This document shows positions 41,601-49,894 of a stretch of DNA of 64,000 bases, piece by piece. Position numbers and translations under genes: made by a program. The notes under the pieces were generated by a model that worked only from the letters and a program-made list of their open reading frames with translations, did not search any database and was not told where the DNA came from. Where the stretch lies: positions 3,844,001 to 3,908,000 of the forward strand of contig NZ_CP082292.1 in the NCBI RefSeq assembly GCF_019880205.1, written 5' to 3'. Each line of letters starts with the position of its first letter. Positions within the stretch are counted from its first letter, which is position 1. This DNA comes from Pantoea alfalfae (lineage in GTDB: Bacteria > Pseudomonadota > Gammaproteobacteria > Enterobacterales > Enterobacteriaceae).

Positions 41601-42152
41601 GCGCTGTTCCAGTGCCTGAAGCTGCTGATAAGCCACGCCCTCCTGACCGGGAAGACGTGCCAGCAGCCGCCAGTACTCCAGGGCGGTATTGGGATCGGGG
41701 AAGACGCCGTTAAACAGCGCATCATAAGCGCTTTTCGCCTCGGTCAGTCGCCCCGAGGTGGCAAGCAGACGCGCCTGCTGCAGTTGCTGTCGTCCATCGG
41801 ATGAGGTCAGCACCAGGCCGACAGCGGATTCGCGTGTCTCTGCCGAATCAGGTGCAACCTTTTTCAGTTGAGCCAGCAGCAATTGCGCGCTGGCGATATC
41901 ACCCTGATGCAGCGCCAGCCGCAGACGTGCCGCCAGCACCTGGGGATTATCGGGATCGATTTTCTCAAGCCGATAGAGCGATTGCTGTACCAGATCGTAT
42001 TTGTTGGTCGACTCGCCGGTACGGACCTGGGTCAGCAGCCAGTCGACCGGTGAGACTTCCGATCCGTCAGCGGACGCGGCCATTCCCGGCAGCGCACTTA
42101 GCGCGCCGAGCAGCATGCCTGTCCGCAATAACTGAGCGTTATTCATCTTCAT
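38679..42152 (-). CDS. bcsC: Cellulose synthase outer-membrane exporter BcsC (operon 1)
   Basis: Carries the glucan chain through the periplasm and outer membrane. 1157 residues, exactly the E. coli length: signal peptide (about 1-26), about 19 TPR-like repeats up to ~780, then a 16-strand beta-barrel with conserved TDDWLKRS-type linker, KKWGG-like and GQGGYYSPQ(Q/E)YLSF motifs and C-terminal PPQPLIPYADFK. It overlaps bcsB by 14 nt. In E. coli bcsZ lies between bcsB and bcsC; here it is absent from this place. Confidence 0.95.
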   Translation of the reverse strand: MKMNNAQLLRTGMLLGALSALPGMAASADGSEVSPVDWLLTQVRTGESTNKYDLVQQSLYRLEKIDPDNPQVLAARLRLALHQGDIASAQLLLAQLKKVAPDSAETRESAVGLVLTSSDGRQQLQQARLLATSGRLTEAKSAYDALFNGVFPDPNTALEYWRLLARLPGQEGVAYQQLQALEQRYPGNIGVELQIARMAFNQQQPEKAIAQLKKLANSNGGRTAAADLWLQQITDQPISDSSVAQLKAYLAVFTEGDAHQQGAEALAKQQTTLADPAYRERMRALALVDAGDVNNAMTTLNRALKANPDDAELMGAMGQTQARAGHRDAAILWLERAIKAGQQSTLIGKWQSLLQSNRYWLAIEQGDKALAQHDIDAAEKYYRAAQTYDSSDSYALIGLGDVAMARKETAAAEQFWQRARRLDGTNITAVRRLAGLYQTVSPAREMEFITTLPAAQQRALADTIRTLRSDSLRAEADALAQQARWSQAAEKYRQARELAPDDVWLSYRLAGALRNGGAGQQADAVMRALLQKHPQNATALYATALWFSGNDNNSEAMASLHRLPDAQWSSDMRELADRLKQDQIFDQAEALRVAGQEQAAVTLLKQQPVSSQRDLLLADWALERGEAQQALADYQQVLSRQPDNGDAALGRIEALVALQRNSEARQALEQQPPVQASVNADRRAALAWQAVGETTRAVALFTDLKQRAAALPPSQDKALVFRDAARLEGAQQQPEQALTDYRQAMTASGIDSRGNISRATRNDPQDDWLKRSLRSDTADLYRQQQTTLTVQQDYSRNSGTGGISDFTAHTTMLQAEHPFADGRGFVRLDRVDVSAGTFTTQNGSIDALFGSCDDASSGGCSRQTRQRDEGTALAAGWHNATWSADLGTTPLGFEVTNWTGGLSWKTDVKQLGVTLTASRRPIASSLLSYAGTRDPAANGGKSWGGVVATGGSIGLSYDQGGAHGVWGDISAHQITGKNVADNSRERLMGGYYYKLINSGNRRATVGLNSMLWHYQKDLSDYTFGQGGYYSPQQYLSFSVPVTWRQRTENWSFDLGGSVSWSHSKTSAQQRYPVNPGYTLASNPSSASSSGGGTGYTLQAVIERRLTSNWFIGAGVDIQQAKDYTPSHGLLYVRYAAGGWEGDLDMPPQPLIPYADFK

Positions 42153-44427
42153 CCAGTAAACGACGACGGGTAATAATTCGCATCAGACGCCATGTCATCA
42201 GCGCGAACAGCACCACCACAAAGAATGCACAGAGTGCCAGCCAGAAGGGATGTGAAGAGAGCAGTGACCAGAGACGTTCCCACCACGGCAGATGGCCAAC
42301 AAAGTAGGTCTCTCCAACGCGCAGGCTGTTGACGCCAGACTCACGGATAATCGCCGTGGAGCCTGAGATCGCCTGGCGTTTGCCGCTGTCATCCAGCGCC
42401 TCATCAAGCAGCTGCCAGCTGCGCGGACTGCCATCGGCGAGCAGTGCCACCACACTGCGCTGATCGTAAAACGGCGACTGGAAACCGATCACGGTCGCCA
42501 GCGGGCCGCGTGAACCAATGGCTGTGGTACTTTCCACTGCTCTTTCAGCCTCACTCAGCGGCTGAACAGGCTGAGAAACCTTGCGCGCCGGGGTTTTCAG
42601 CCAGCTGGCGGTGGCATCGACCAGCGCCGTGATCCGACGGTCATCCTGAAGATCTTTAGGAATATCGCCGATCATCAGCAGATCCGCATCCTGCTTTTTC
42701 GCCGTACTCCAGTCATCGGTAAGCTGCACGCGCAGCGCCGGATAGCCGGTCTGCGCGCCCATATTGCCCAGCGCATTCAGCAGTGTACTCACCTGCTGTG
42801 CATCAGGGTTGGACTGGACCAGCACCAGCGTCTGGGCCAGATCGGCGTAGCGACTGAACGGGAAGCCAGCATTCGCCCAGCTCTGCAATGAGGGCATTTC
42901 GATGTAGTGGCGATAGCCAGAGAAGTCGATGCTGGAATTGTCGTCCACCACCACATGATGTCCTACCGGCGTCACGGTTTCACAACGCCCGTCGGCGGTG
43001 CCCCCCATAAAGGTATTGGCATAGTCAAAATCAAAGCGCAGCTGGTTAACCACGCCCAGCCGCAGCGCCGGGATCAGCAGCTCATGATTCTTGTCCATCA
43101 TTCCCTGAATCAGCGGAATATGCAGCAGTTGCTGCCCGGCCGTGTTTTTCGGCACCAGCGGGTAGTCCTGAATAAACTGATTATTCAGGTTAACGGCCAG
43201 TCGTGAGCCATCCGGGTGAACAGGCGAGGTGTAGCGATAGCTCAGATCCATATCGATACCGCGCGCGCGCACCAGGAAGAGATCGGGCGGCAGGTTCAGC
43301 GTCAGACTGATCGGGTTGGGCTGCAGACCGTCAGACTGCAGCTGGTTTTCATACTGCGTCAGCTCAGCAAAAGTGGTGCGGCGATCGGTGCGTACCCAGT
43401 TTGGCGCATCATAGGGCTGACGCGGTGCCCGCAGTGTGACGCGGTCGACGGTCGCGCTGTCGCCGCGTAACAGCAGCTCGCCCTGCGCAATCCCCTGCAC
43501 CGCCGTCAGCAGATCGTCGTCGTTGCGTCCCAGGATCAGCAGCATCTTTTCATAGGGGCTGTCAGGCTGGCTTACCATCGCCACGGTCGGCTTCATCACC
43601 GGTGGCAAATTTTTCAGGAAATCCGGGCGTGCATTGTTGGTGGCAAACACCACCGCATGCTGCTGTTGCGGCAACTGATTGTAGAGCACCGGAAAATGCT
43701 GTCCGCGCCAGGCCGCTTTGCTGCCGAACCAGGAGGCCAGGATCGCAGCGGCACGCTGCTGGTTAACGTCTGGCCGGGCAGCAAACACCATCGGCAGGGT
43801 CAGCGGCCGCGTGTCGCGCGTATCAAGAAAGGGCTCCGGGAAATGAGACAGGTCGTTTTTCAGCGGCAGTTTTTGTAGCGTCAGATCCAGACCGCTCTCT
43901 TTGCCGATATCGAGCCAGATGGTGCTGTTGGCCGGATTTTCACAGATGTTGGCGTAGTGACCGACCAGCTCAAAGCGCACGCGGTTAAAGTCGGCGATAA
44001 AACGGGGATCGATCGCCAGCTGCACCTGATTCTGTTTGCCAGGCTGTTCCGGCGTCAGGGTGATCAGGCTCACCAGCTCATCGTTGAGATAGACTTTCAG
44101 CTGCGACAGCGTGGGCAGCAGCGCAGGCGACGGCCGGTAGCTGAGATTAAGCAGCGCACGTGTCACCACCTCATCACTGCGCACCCCGAACTCGATCTGC
44201 CCGCTGGGGCGGGTTCCGCTCAGCGTCATGCTGCCCGGCGGCGGGGCCAGCTTAACGAAGCTCAGCTGACTGCTACGCAGCGGCGCGGCAGGCTGCTGGG
44301 GCAACGATTGCACCGCCGTTTCTCCTGTGGCCATGATCGGCGCACTCTCCTGCGCCACTGCGCAGTTCAGCGTTGCCGAGCCCAGCAGCAGTGCAGCGAC
44401 CCACCTGTTTATTCCTGTTGTTGTCAT
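42139..44427 (-). CDS. bcsB: Cellulose synthase periplasmic subunit BcsB (operon 1)
   Basis: Periplasmic partner of BcsA that guides the glucan, anchored by a C-terminal membrane helix. 762 residues (779 in E. coli): signal peptide to about residue 25, a short linker, two carbohydrate-binding/flavodoxin-like modules (conserved GVRSDEVVTRALLNL, LLILGRNDDDL, VVDDNSSIDFSGY) and one TM helix at about 730-752. No long low-complexity linker, in contrast to the BcsB of operon 2. It starts 9 nt after the bcsA stop. Confidence 0.95.
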   Translation of the reverse strand: MTTTGINRWVAALLLGSATLNCAVAQESAPIMATGETAVQSLPQQPAAPLRSSQLSFVKLAPPPGSMTLSGTRPSGQIEFGVRSDEVVTRALLNLSYRPSPALLPTLSQLKVYLNDELVSLITLTPEQPGKQNQVQLAIDPRFIADFNRVRFELVGHYANICENPANSTIWLDIGKESGLDLTLQKLPLKNDLSHFPEPFLDTRDTRPLTLPMVFAARPDVNQQRAAAILASWFGSKAAWRGQHFPVLYNQLPQQQHAVVFATNNARPDFLKNLPPVMKPTVAMVSQPDSPYEKMLLILGRNDDDLLTAVQGIAQGELLLRGDSATVDRVTLRAPRQPYDAPNWVRTDRRTTFAELTQYENQLQSDGLQPNPISLTLNLPPDLFLVRARGIDMDLSYRYTSPVHPDGSRLAVNLNNQFIQDYPLVPKNTAGQQLLHIPLIQGMMDKNHELLIPALRLGVVNQLRFDFDYANTFMGGTADGRCETVTPVGHHVVVDDNSSIDFSGYRHYIEMPSLQSWANAGFPFSRYADLAQTLVLVQSNPDAQQVSTLLNALGNMGAQTGYPALRVQLTDDWSTAKKQDADLLMIGDIPKDLQDDRRITALVDATASWLKTPARKVSQPVQPLSEAERAVESTTAIGSRGPLATVIGFQSPFYDQRSVVALLADGSPRSWQLLDEALDDSGKRQAISGSTAIIRESGVNSLRVGETYFVGHLPWWERLWSLLSSHPFWLALCAFFVVVLFALMTWRLMRIITRRRLLDEDE

Positions 44428-44436
44428 ATCATCAAC

Positions 44437-47037
44437 TCAATGCAGATTTTTTGAAGCGGGCACGCGTCCGATGCCTTGCGGCAACAGCGAAGCCAGCCAG
44501 CTTACCCCAGCGGTAAGCAGGTTAAACAACCGACGTAACTGCGGCGGGCCATATTCCGCCAGGCGCAGATAACCTTTAAAGCCGAGGATCATGATGTCGG
44601 CCAGACTCTGCACCGGCTTATCCTCCGGAAAACCGTCCTGCCACAGTGCCCATGTATCGGCACGGGCGAAGGTACACTGGATAAAATCAATATGTTGCTG
44701 GGTGGTCAGCTGATGCAGACGGACACCTGCCCGACGGCCAAAGACACGCTGGACCTGGCACGGAAAACTGAACTCCTGCTGTCCACGACGCAGCAGCAGC
44801 CAGACTTTTTCATTTTCCCGCAGCGCATCCGGTTCGCGCATTTCCAGCCCTACACCGCCATCAGAGTAATCACGCAGCGTACAGGGCAGCATGTGACCAT
44901 CCTCGCGTGCGATGGCAGCGGGCATGGCAATCTCTACCCGATGCGCCTCGCGGATCTGTCGTGCTTCAACCGACACCGCTACCGCGCCACCGAGAATAAT
45001 CATGTTGTAGATCACCCAAATCAGGCTTACGCATACCGTCAGTATCTCGTTTGCCGGACCATGCTGTATGCGCCAGAACGCCATCAGCACACCCGCCAGA
45101 TTGAGCAGCACCAGCAGCATATAGGGCTTGGTGATCACCCAGTCCAGGTGCTGCTCCTCGACCAGTCCGCCTTTGGCGGTAACGTTAAACTTGCCTTTGT
45201 GGGGATTGAACAGCGCTACGGTGGTCGGGCGGGCGATATACCAGGCCAGCACCGTCTCGTAGACTTCGCTCCAGAAAGAGTGACGCCAGCGCCCCTGGAT
45301 ACGCGAGTTGGTGAGGCTGGTATGCAGCATGTGAGGTAAAACATAAATCGCGATCGCCAGCGCAGGCGCGTAGATGATGTAGGCATGGCAGAGTAAAAAT
45401 GCCAGCGGTGCCAGCAGGAAGACCAGCCTTGGAATGCCGGACAGAAAGTGCAGCATGGCGTTGGCATAACAGAGCCGCTGCACCCACTTCAGCCCTTTAC
45501 CAAACAGCGGATTATCCAGGCGGAAAATCTGCACCATGCCGCGTGCCCAGCGGATACGCTGTCCGATATGCGCTGACAGGCTTTCGGTTGCCAGTCCGGC
45601 CGCCTGAGGAATGCGGATGTAGGCTGAGGTGTAGCCAAGCCGATGCAGACGCAGCGAGGTATGAGCATCTTCAGTCACGGTTTCTACGGCAATACCGCCA
45701 ATCTCTTCCAGCGCGGTACGACGCAGAATGGCGCAGGAGCCGCAGAAGAAGGTGGCGTCCCAGGTATCATTACCGTCCTGCACCAGCCCGTAAAACAGCG
45801 ATCCCTCATTCGGCGTACGGCGAAACCGCCCGAGATTGCGCTCAAACGGATCGGGCGAAAAGAAGTGATGCGGCGTCTGCAGCATCGCCAGCCGGGGGTC
45901 CTTGATAAACCAGCCCATGGCCATCTGTAAAAATGAGCGAGTTGGCACATGGTCGCAGTCAAAGATCGAGACGAAGTCGCTGCGGCAGTACTTTTTCAGC
46001 GCGTGGTTGATATTGCCCGCCTTGGCATGTTCGTTAGAGGGGCGCACCACATAGTTAATGCCAATGCTGGTGGCAAATTCGCGGAATTCCGGTCGGTTGC
46101 CGTCGTCGAGCAGATAGATAGTCAGGCGATCTTTCGGCCAGTCAATGCCCAGCGCAGCATAGAGCGTCGGTCTGACAACGCTGAGTGGTTCGTTATAGGT
46201 CGGCACCAGCAGGTCCACCGATGGCCACTGCGAACGGTCCGCCGGCATAGAAACTGGCTGACGGTTAAGCGGCCAGAGTGTCTGGAAATAGCCCAGCACC
46301 AGCACCACCCAGGCGTAGGTCTCTGCTGCAATCAGCAGCAGACCAAAGATCAGGCTCAGTGGATCGTCCCAGTTCAGCGTCGAGGTATAGCGCCACCAGA
46401 GGTAGCGGCACGATACGGTCAGCGACAGTACGATCAGCATCATCGTGGGGAAACGCCCCGGTATGCGCCGTACCAGCATCGCCAGGCCCCAGAGCAGTAC
46501 GACAAAAATAAACTGGGTCATGAGACCAAAGGGCTGGCTGATACAGAGCAACGCCAGCAGTGAGGCAAAGAGAGCAATAACAATGAAAAGGCTGCGTCGC
46601 ATCAGCGGCGACAGGCGCTTCAGCCGCTGTTCAAGACGCGTATCAATGCCCTGGGTTTGCGAGCGGGCGACAAGATTATCCAGCCAGCGATAACCGTGGT
46701 GCCGCCAGTCAGTCAGCACGCTCAGGCGATTAACGCCGCCGCGCCCGCGCGCACCCGGTAGCCGGATCACAATCAGCCAGAGTGTCTGAATCAGATAACG
46801 CAAAATATCCAGCGGACGCGGACGCTCTGGTGAGATGTGCGGATAAAGTCGGCGACGCTGCTGAATAACACGCTGCCAGGCCGGGCTTTCGAAACGGAGC
46901 AGCATCACCCCCAGAACAGACCAGAACAGGTGGAGTGCACTGGCGAAGCGTGAAGCGCCGTTGCCACGCGCGGTGGTATAGCCGCTGTGCAGCGATTGCC
47001 AGGCGGGAGCAGTCAACAGCCAGCGCAACGGGTTCAC
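44437..47037 (-). CDS. bcsA: Cellulose synthase catalytic subunit BcsA (operon 1, E. coli type)
   Basis: Inner-membrane processive GT2 that polymerises UDP-glucose into beta-1,4-glucan, activated by c-di-GMP. 866 residues with the long N-terminal extension of E. coli-type BcsA (872). Motifs: DDG 311-313, DCD 360-362, TED 455-457, QRIRW 493-497 and FFCGSC. The C-terminal PilZ domain has REAHR (RxxxR) and DYSDGG (DxSxxG), so c-di-GMP control is intact. The start overlaps the bcsQ stop as ATGA. Confidence 0.96.
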   Translation of the reverse strand: MNPLRWLLTAPAWQSLHSGYTTARGNGASRFASALHLFWSVLGVMLLRFESPAWQRVIQQRRRLYPHISPERPRPLDILRYLIQTLWLIVIRLPGARGRGGVNRLSVLTDWRHHGYRWLDNLVARSQTQGIDTRLEQRLKRLSPLMRRSLFIVIALFASLLALLCISQPFGLMTQFIFVVLLWGLAMLVRRIPGRFPTMMLIVLSLTVSCRYLWWRYTSTLNWDDPLSLIFGLLLIAAETYAWVVLVLGYFQTLWPLNRQPVSMPADRSQWPSVDLLVPTYNEPLSVVRPTLYAALGIDWPKDRLTIYLLDDGNRPEFREFATSIGINYVVRPSNEHAKAGNINHALKKYCRSDFVSIFDCDHVPTRSFLQMAMGWFIKDPRLAMLQTPHHFFSPDPFERNLGRFRRTPNEGSLFYGLVQDGNDTWDATFFCGSCAILRRTALEEIGGIAVETVTEDAHTSLRLHRLGYTSAYIRIPQAAGLATESLSAHIGQRIRWARGMVQIFRLDNPLFGKGLKWVQRLCYANAMLHFLSGIPRLVFLLAPLAFLLCHAYIIYAPALAIAIYVLPHMLHTSLTNSRIQGRWRHSFWSEVYETVLAWYIARPTTVALFNPHKGKFNVTAKGGLVEEQHLDWVITKPYMLLVLLNLAGVLMAFWRIQHGPANEILTVCVSLIWVIYNMIILGGAVAVSVEARQIREAHRVEIAMPAAIAREDGHMLPCTLRDYSDGGVGLEMREPDALRENEKVWLLLRRGQQEFSFPCQVQRVFGRRAGVRLHQLTTQQHIDFIQCTFARADTWALWQDGFPEDKPVQSLADIMILGFKGYLRLAEYGPPQLRRLFNLLTAGVSWLASLLPQGIGRVPASKNLH

Positions 47038-47765
47038 GACCTCACCCCATTCAGATTGAGCAGCAGCCAGTTTGCCAGCGTGATGATCTCTTCGCTGACT
47101 AACGCATGTGGCCGATATTCACCGACCGGCTGCTTCATCATCAGCGATTCAGCCAGCGCCTCATCGCGGTGGATTAGCAGCGGTATCAGCTCTGTCAGCG
47201 AAGCCATCCAGAGCTGATGGAGGTCCTGCTGCAGACGACTGTTAGCATTAAACTGATTGATAATAAACCGGGTATGCACTGGAAAATGACGCTGGCTCAG
47301 GCGTAAATGACAATTCGCGTCTGGCTGAGTGACGCACAGTACACCGTCCAGTTCCGGATAGAGCGTTTCGTGCCACGGCAGGGGATCGGCGGGCAAATCG
47401 AAAATAATCCACTGATAGCGCACCTGCAGGTCCGGCAATGCCTGGAGCAGCGGCGCGGCCACCGCCTCATTCTGGTGGGCAATAGTCAACGCATGCTGAT
47501 GAGAAAGCACACCATGAGGAAGCAAATCAGGTCCATTGGGATAGCGAAGCGCGGCATGCTGCCACGCCTCATCATCGCACAGCGCCTGCATCCAGCCACT
47601 CTCCTGCTGAGCGGGCAGATTAAAATGCACGCCGAGCTGACTGACCGGCGAGCCGTCGATCAGTAAGACCCGCTCGCCGAGGGTCGCGAGCGCCCAGCCG
47701 AGTCCTGCACAAAGAGAGGTTGTGCCAACGCCGCCCCGCACGCCCTGAAGCGCTATCAGCGGCAT
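47034..47765 (-). CDS. bcsQ: Cellulose biosynthesis ParA-like protein BcsQ (operon 1, atypical P-loop)
   Basis: MinD/ParA-family protein that places and stimulates the cellulose machine at the pole and forms a regulatory complex with BcsR. 243 residues. The P-loop reads GVRGGVGTTS (8-17): the usual two Lys of KGGVGKT are Arg10 and Thr15, as in E. coli BcsQ, so it is a class with unusual nucleotide handling. The C-terminal IHRDEA...KQPVGEY motif is conserved. It overlaps bcsA by 4 nt and abuts bcsR. Confidence 0.93.
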   Translation of the reverse strand: MPLIALQGVRGGVGTTSLCAGLGWALATLGERVLLIDGSPVSQLGVHFNLPAQQESGWMQALCDDEAWQHAALRYPNGPDLLPHGVLSHQHALTIAHQNEAVAAPLLQALPDLQVRYQWIIFDLPADPLPWHETLYPELDGVLCVTQPDANCHLRLSQRHFPVHTRFIINQFNANSRLQQDLHQLWMASLTELIPLLIHRDEALAESLMMKQPVGEYRPHALVSEEIITLANWLLLNLNGVRS

Positions 47766-47962
47766 CAGTCAGGTTGCTCAGGCTGGCTGGGGAGCGTTTC
47801 CGCTAACAGCGGCCAGCGTGACACGATCTCTTTCAGGCGCTCTTCACGTGCAATATCGACATAGCGAAAAGAGTGCAAAGAAAAGGCGTCACGCAAAGCG
47901 CTAATATCATCCTGACGCTCGCCAGCAGTGGCGACAGGGTTATAAAGATTCTGGTTTTTCAT
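47765..47962 (-). CDS. bcsR: Cellulose biosynthesis regulator BcsR (operon 1)
   Basis: Small cytoplasmic partner of BcsQ and BcsE. 65 residues (62 in E. coli); conserved DDISALRDAFSL and ERLKEIVSRWPLLAE. The ATG at 47962 is preferred by length; the open frame reaches 47986. Ribosome-binding site weak. First gene of the leftward operon, divergent from bcsE over 199 bases. Confidence 0.85.
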   Translation of the reverse strand: MKNQNLYNPVATAGERQDDISALRDAFSLHSFRYVDIAREERLKEIVSRWPLLAETLPSQPEQPD

Positions 47963-48120
47963 TACTGTTCGCCAAAAATAAAACAATGTCAGATTCAGAA
48001 TGACCGGCCGCGCGTAAAAAGGGCATTAAAAAATTTCCAGAAACGCGGCATTTGCACAACATTGTGAGCCAGCCTGCCATCAGAAATCTTTAAATTTCTC
48101 AGGTTACATCCTGGCCTGTC

Positions 48121-48126
48121 TATAAT
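48121..48126 (+). promoter_or_regulatory. -10 element of a probable bcsE promoter
   Basis: Perfect TATAAT 36 bases before the bcsE start. No good -35 is visible 16-18 bases upstream, so activator help is likely. The bcsR-bcsE gap (47963-48161) is AT-rich and must carry promoters for both directions. Confidence 0.45.
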
Positions 48127-48161
48127 AAGCTAGCCTGGACTGGAAAAATAACGAATTCAAT

Positions 48162-49700
48162 ATGAAAAATTCTTTTTCGCTAGGGCTGTTGCATGTTCAG
48201 CCTGAATTAACGGCATTGCAAACCCCTGGCTGTTATTGGGTCACTTGTGCACGGCAGGATGACGCCCGCACTTTTATTCGACAGGTGATTTCACATCAGC
48301 AGGCCGTCACGCTCATCAGCGCTGATCAGCCGCCGCGTGATTTACTGACGCCTGACCCGGTCGGCGGCCCTGACCGTATCCCGCTGTTTTCTCTTCCCAA
48401 AAGCAAACGGAGTCTGTTGCAGCTGGAAAGTGATTTTCTGCGCACGCTCGGCAGTAAAAACGGCCTGGTGATATTTAACAGCAGTGCAGCGCAATGGGAT
48501 AAGCTCGATGACGCCGAATTAACGCGGTGGATAAAGGGTATGCGCCACACGCTGCATAAAAGAAAACTCACGCTTTTAATCGTGACTTCCGGTTCCACTA
48601 TAATAAACCTGAGTAATAATCTTCAGCGTTATTTTCGTCAGCTGGATGGCGTGGCGCATTTGGGCTTTCAGCAGGATAGCTGGCAGTATCGAATTAACTG
48701 GTGGTATGCCGCAGAACGCCTGCTGGCCGATCGTGCAATACGCCTGGGCTGTGAAGCGGATCGTTTCTTTACTTTAAATGAAAATCAGGAACCGCTGAGC
48801 CTTAATGACGAGCAGCATTATCTTGCAGACAAAATAGTGCTTGAGGGTGCACCGCCACTTTCACGCCAGTGGCAACTCTTTGATGATAATGAGCAGGTCT
48901 GGTTACGGGCTCAACAGGCCAATGCCGCAACGGTTATTTTCAGCCTGACCCGAAGCGACCTTATCAACGAACTGGCGAAGTTTGTACACAGCCTGCGACG
49001 CGGACGCGGCAACGGCCTGAAAATTGTGGTGCGTGAGATGGGTGCCAGCCTGCGTTACAGCGACGAACGTCTGCTGCTGGCCTGCGGGGTAAACGTTATT
49101 GTGCCGACCAACGCGCCAATGTCGCGGTTTCTGACCACACTTGAAGGTCTTCAGGGACAGGTGTTTAACCGCCGTGTTCCCGCCAGTCTTGAAGCGTTAA
49201 CCGCGTCGTTGCAGCCTCTGCATGAAAAAGGCTACCTGCGGCTTGACGCCTTCTGCCAGTCAGTCAGCCAGTTGATCAGTAATACTTTACTGCCGGAAAA
49301 TGATAAGGGCCTGCTGGTGGCGTTGCGGCCGGTGCCACAGCTTAAACCGCAGCAGATTCTGACACTTTGTAAGCCGCGCCGCTTTGGCGACCTGGTCACG
49401 GTACTGGAAGATCGCGTCATTCTGTTTCTCTCCTCCTGCCGCTATAACGATCTTGATAAAGCATTGAAATATATATTTTCATTGCCTCATGACGAGCTGT
49501 TTGCAAACCGAATGGTCTGGTTCGAGGATAATCAGATCCTTGCGGAAGTCAGCAATATTAAGAAACTGACGCCCATGGCGATTCAGGATCTGACGCCGGT
49601 ATCAGAGACAACACGTGTCGCCGTCGAGCGCCGGCACGAAGCGCAGGAACGCTCAGCTCCCCTGCCCATCACTTTACTGCCGGAGAATGAATCCCGATGA
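48162..49700 (+). CDS. bcsE: c-di-GMP-binding cellulose regulator BcsE
   Basis: Cytoplasmic second c-di-GMP receptor of E. coli-type cellulose systems; recruits BcsRQ to the synthase and, with BcsF, docks at the membrane. 512 residues (523 in E. coli): an N-terminal P-loop-ATPase-like degenerate module, a receiver-like middle part and a C-terminal degenerate GGDEF (GIL) domain whose c-di-GMP motif RxGD is Arg407-Phe-Gly-Asp410. It overlaps bcsF by 4 nt (ATGA). Confidence 0.94.
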   Translation: MKNSFSLGLLHVQPELTALQTPGCYWVTCARQDDARTFIRQVISHQQAVTLISADQPPRDLLTPDPVGGPDRIPLFSLPKSKRSLLQLESDFLRTLGSKNGLVIFNSSAAQWDKLDDAELTRWIKGMRHTLHKRKLTLLIVTSGSTIINLSNNLQRYFRQLDGVAHLGFQQDSWQYRINWWYAAERLLADRAIRLGCEADRFFTLNENQEPLSLNDEQHYLADKIVLEGAPPLSRQWQLFDDNEQVWLRAQQANAATVIFSLTRSDLINELAKFVHSLRRGRGNGLKIVVREMGASLRYSDERLLLACGVNVIVPTNAPMSRFLTTLEGLQGQVFNRRVPASLEALTASLQPLHEKGYLRLDAFCQSVSQLISNTLLPENDKGLLVALRPVPQLKPQQILTLCKPRRFGDLVTVLEDRVILFLSSCRYNDLDKALKYIFSLPHDELFANRMVWFEDNQILAEVSNIKKLTPMAIQDLTPVSETTRVAVERRHEAQERSAPLPITLLPENESR

Positions 49701-49894
49701 ACCTGATGGATTGGGTACAGATTGCGCTGCTGGTCGTTGTTATTTTGCTGATTTTAAAGCCGGTCTGGCACCAGTGGCTGCCGCGTCGCTGGAATGGCCT
49801 GCTGAATCGGCTGTTGCCTGCTCGCGCGCTGAAGTCTGAAGGTCACTGGCAGCGTCAATCTCCAAAAACGGATGCAAAAATTAATGAAAAATGA
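49697..49894 (+). CDS. bcsF: Cellulose biosynthesis membrane peptide BcsF
   Basis: 65 residues: one N-terminal TM helix (about 6-22, VQIALLVVVILLILKPV) and a basic cytoplasmic tail. In E. coli BcsF anchors BcsE and influences BcsG. Sequence conservation is low outside the helix, so the name rests on size, topology and position between bcsE and bcsG. Overlaps of 4 nt with bcsE and 11 nt with bcsG. Confidence 0.88.
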   Translation: MNLMDWVQIALLVVVILLILKPVWHQWLPRRWNGLLNRLLPARALKSEGHWQRQSPKTDAKINEK

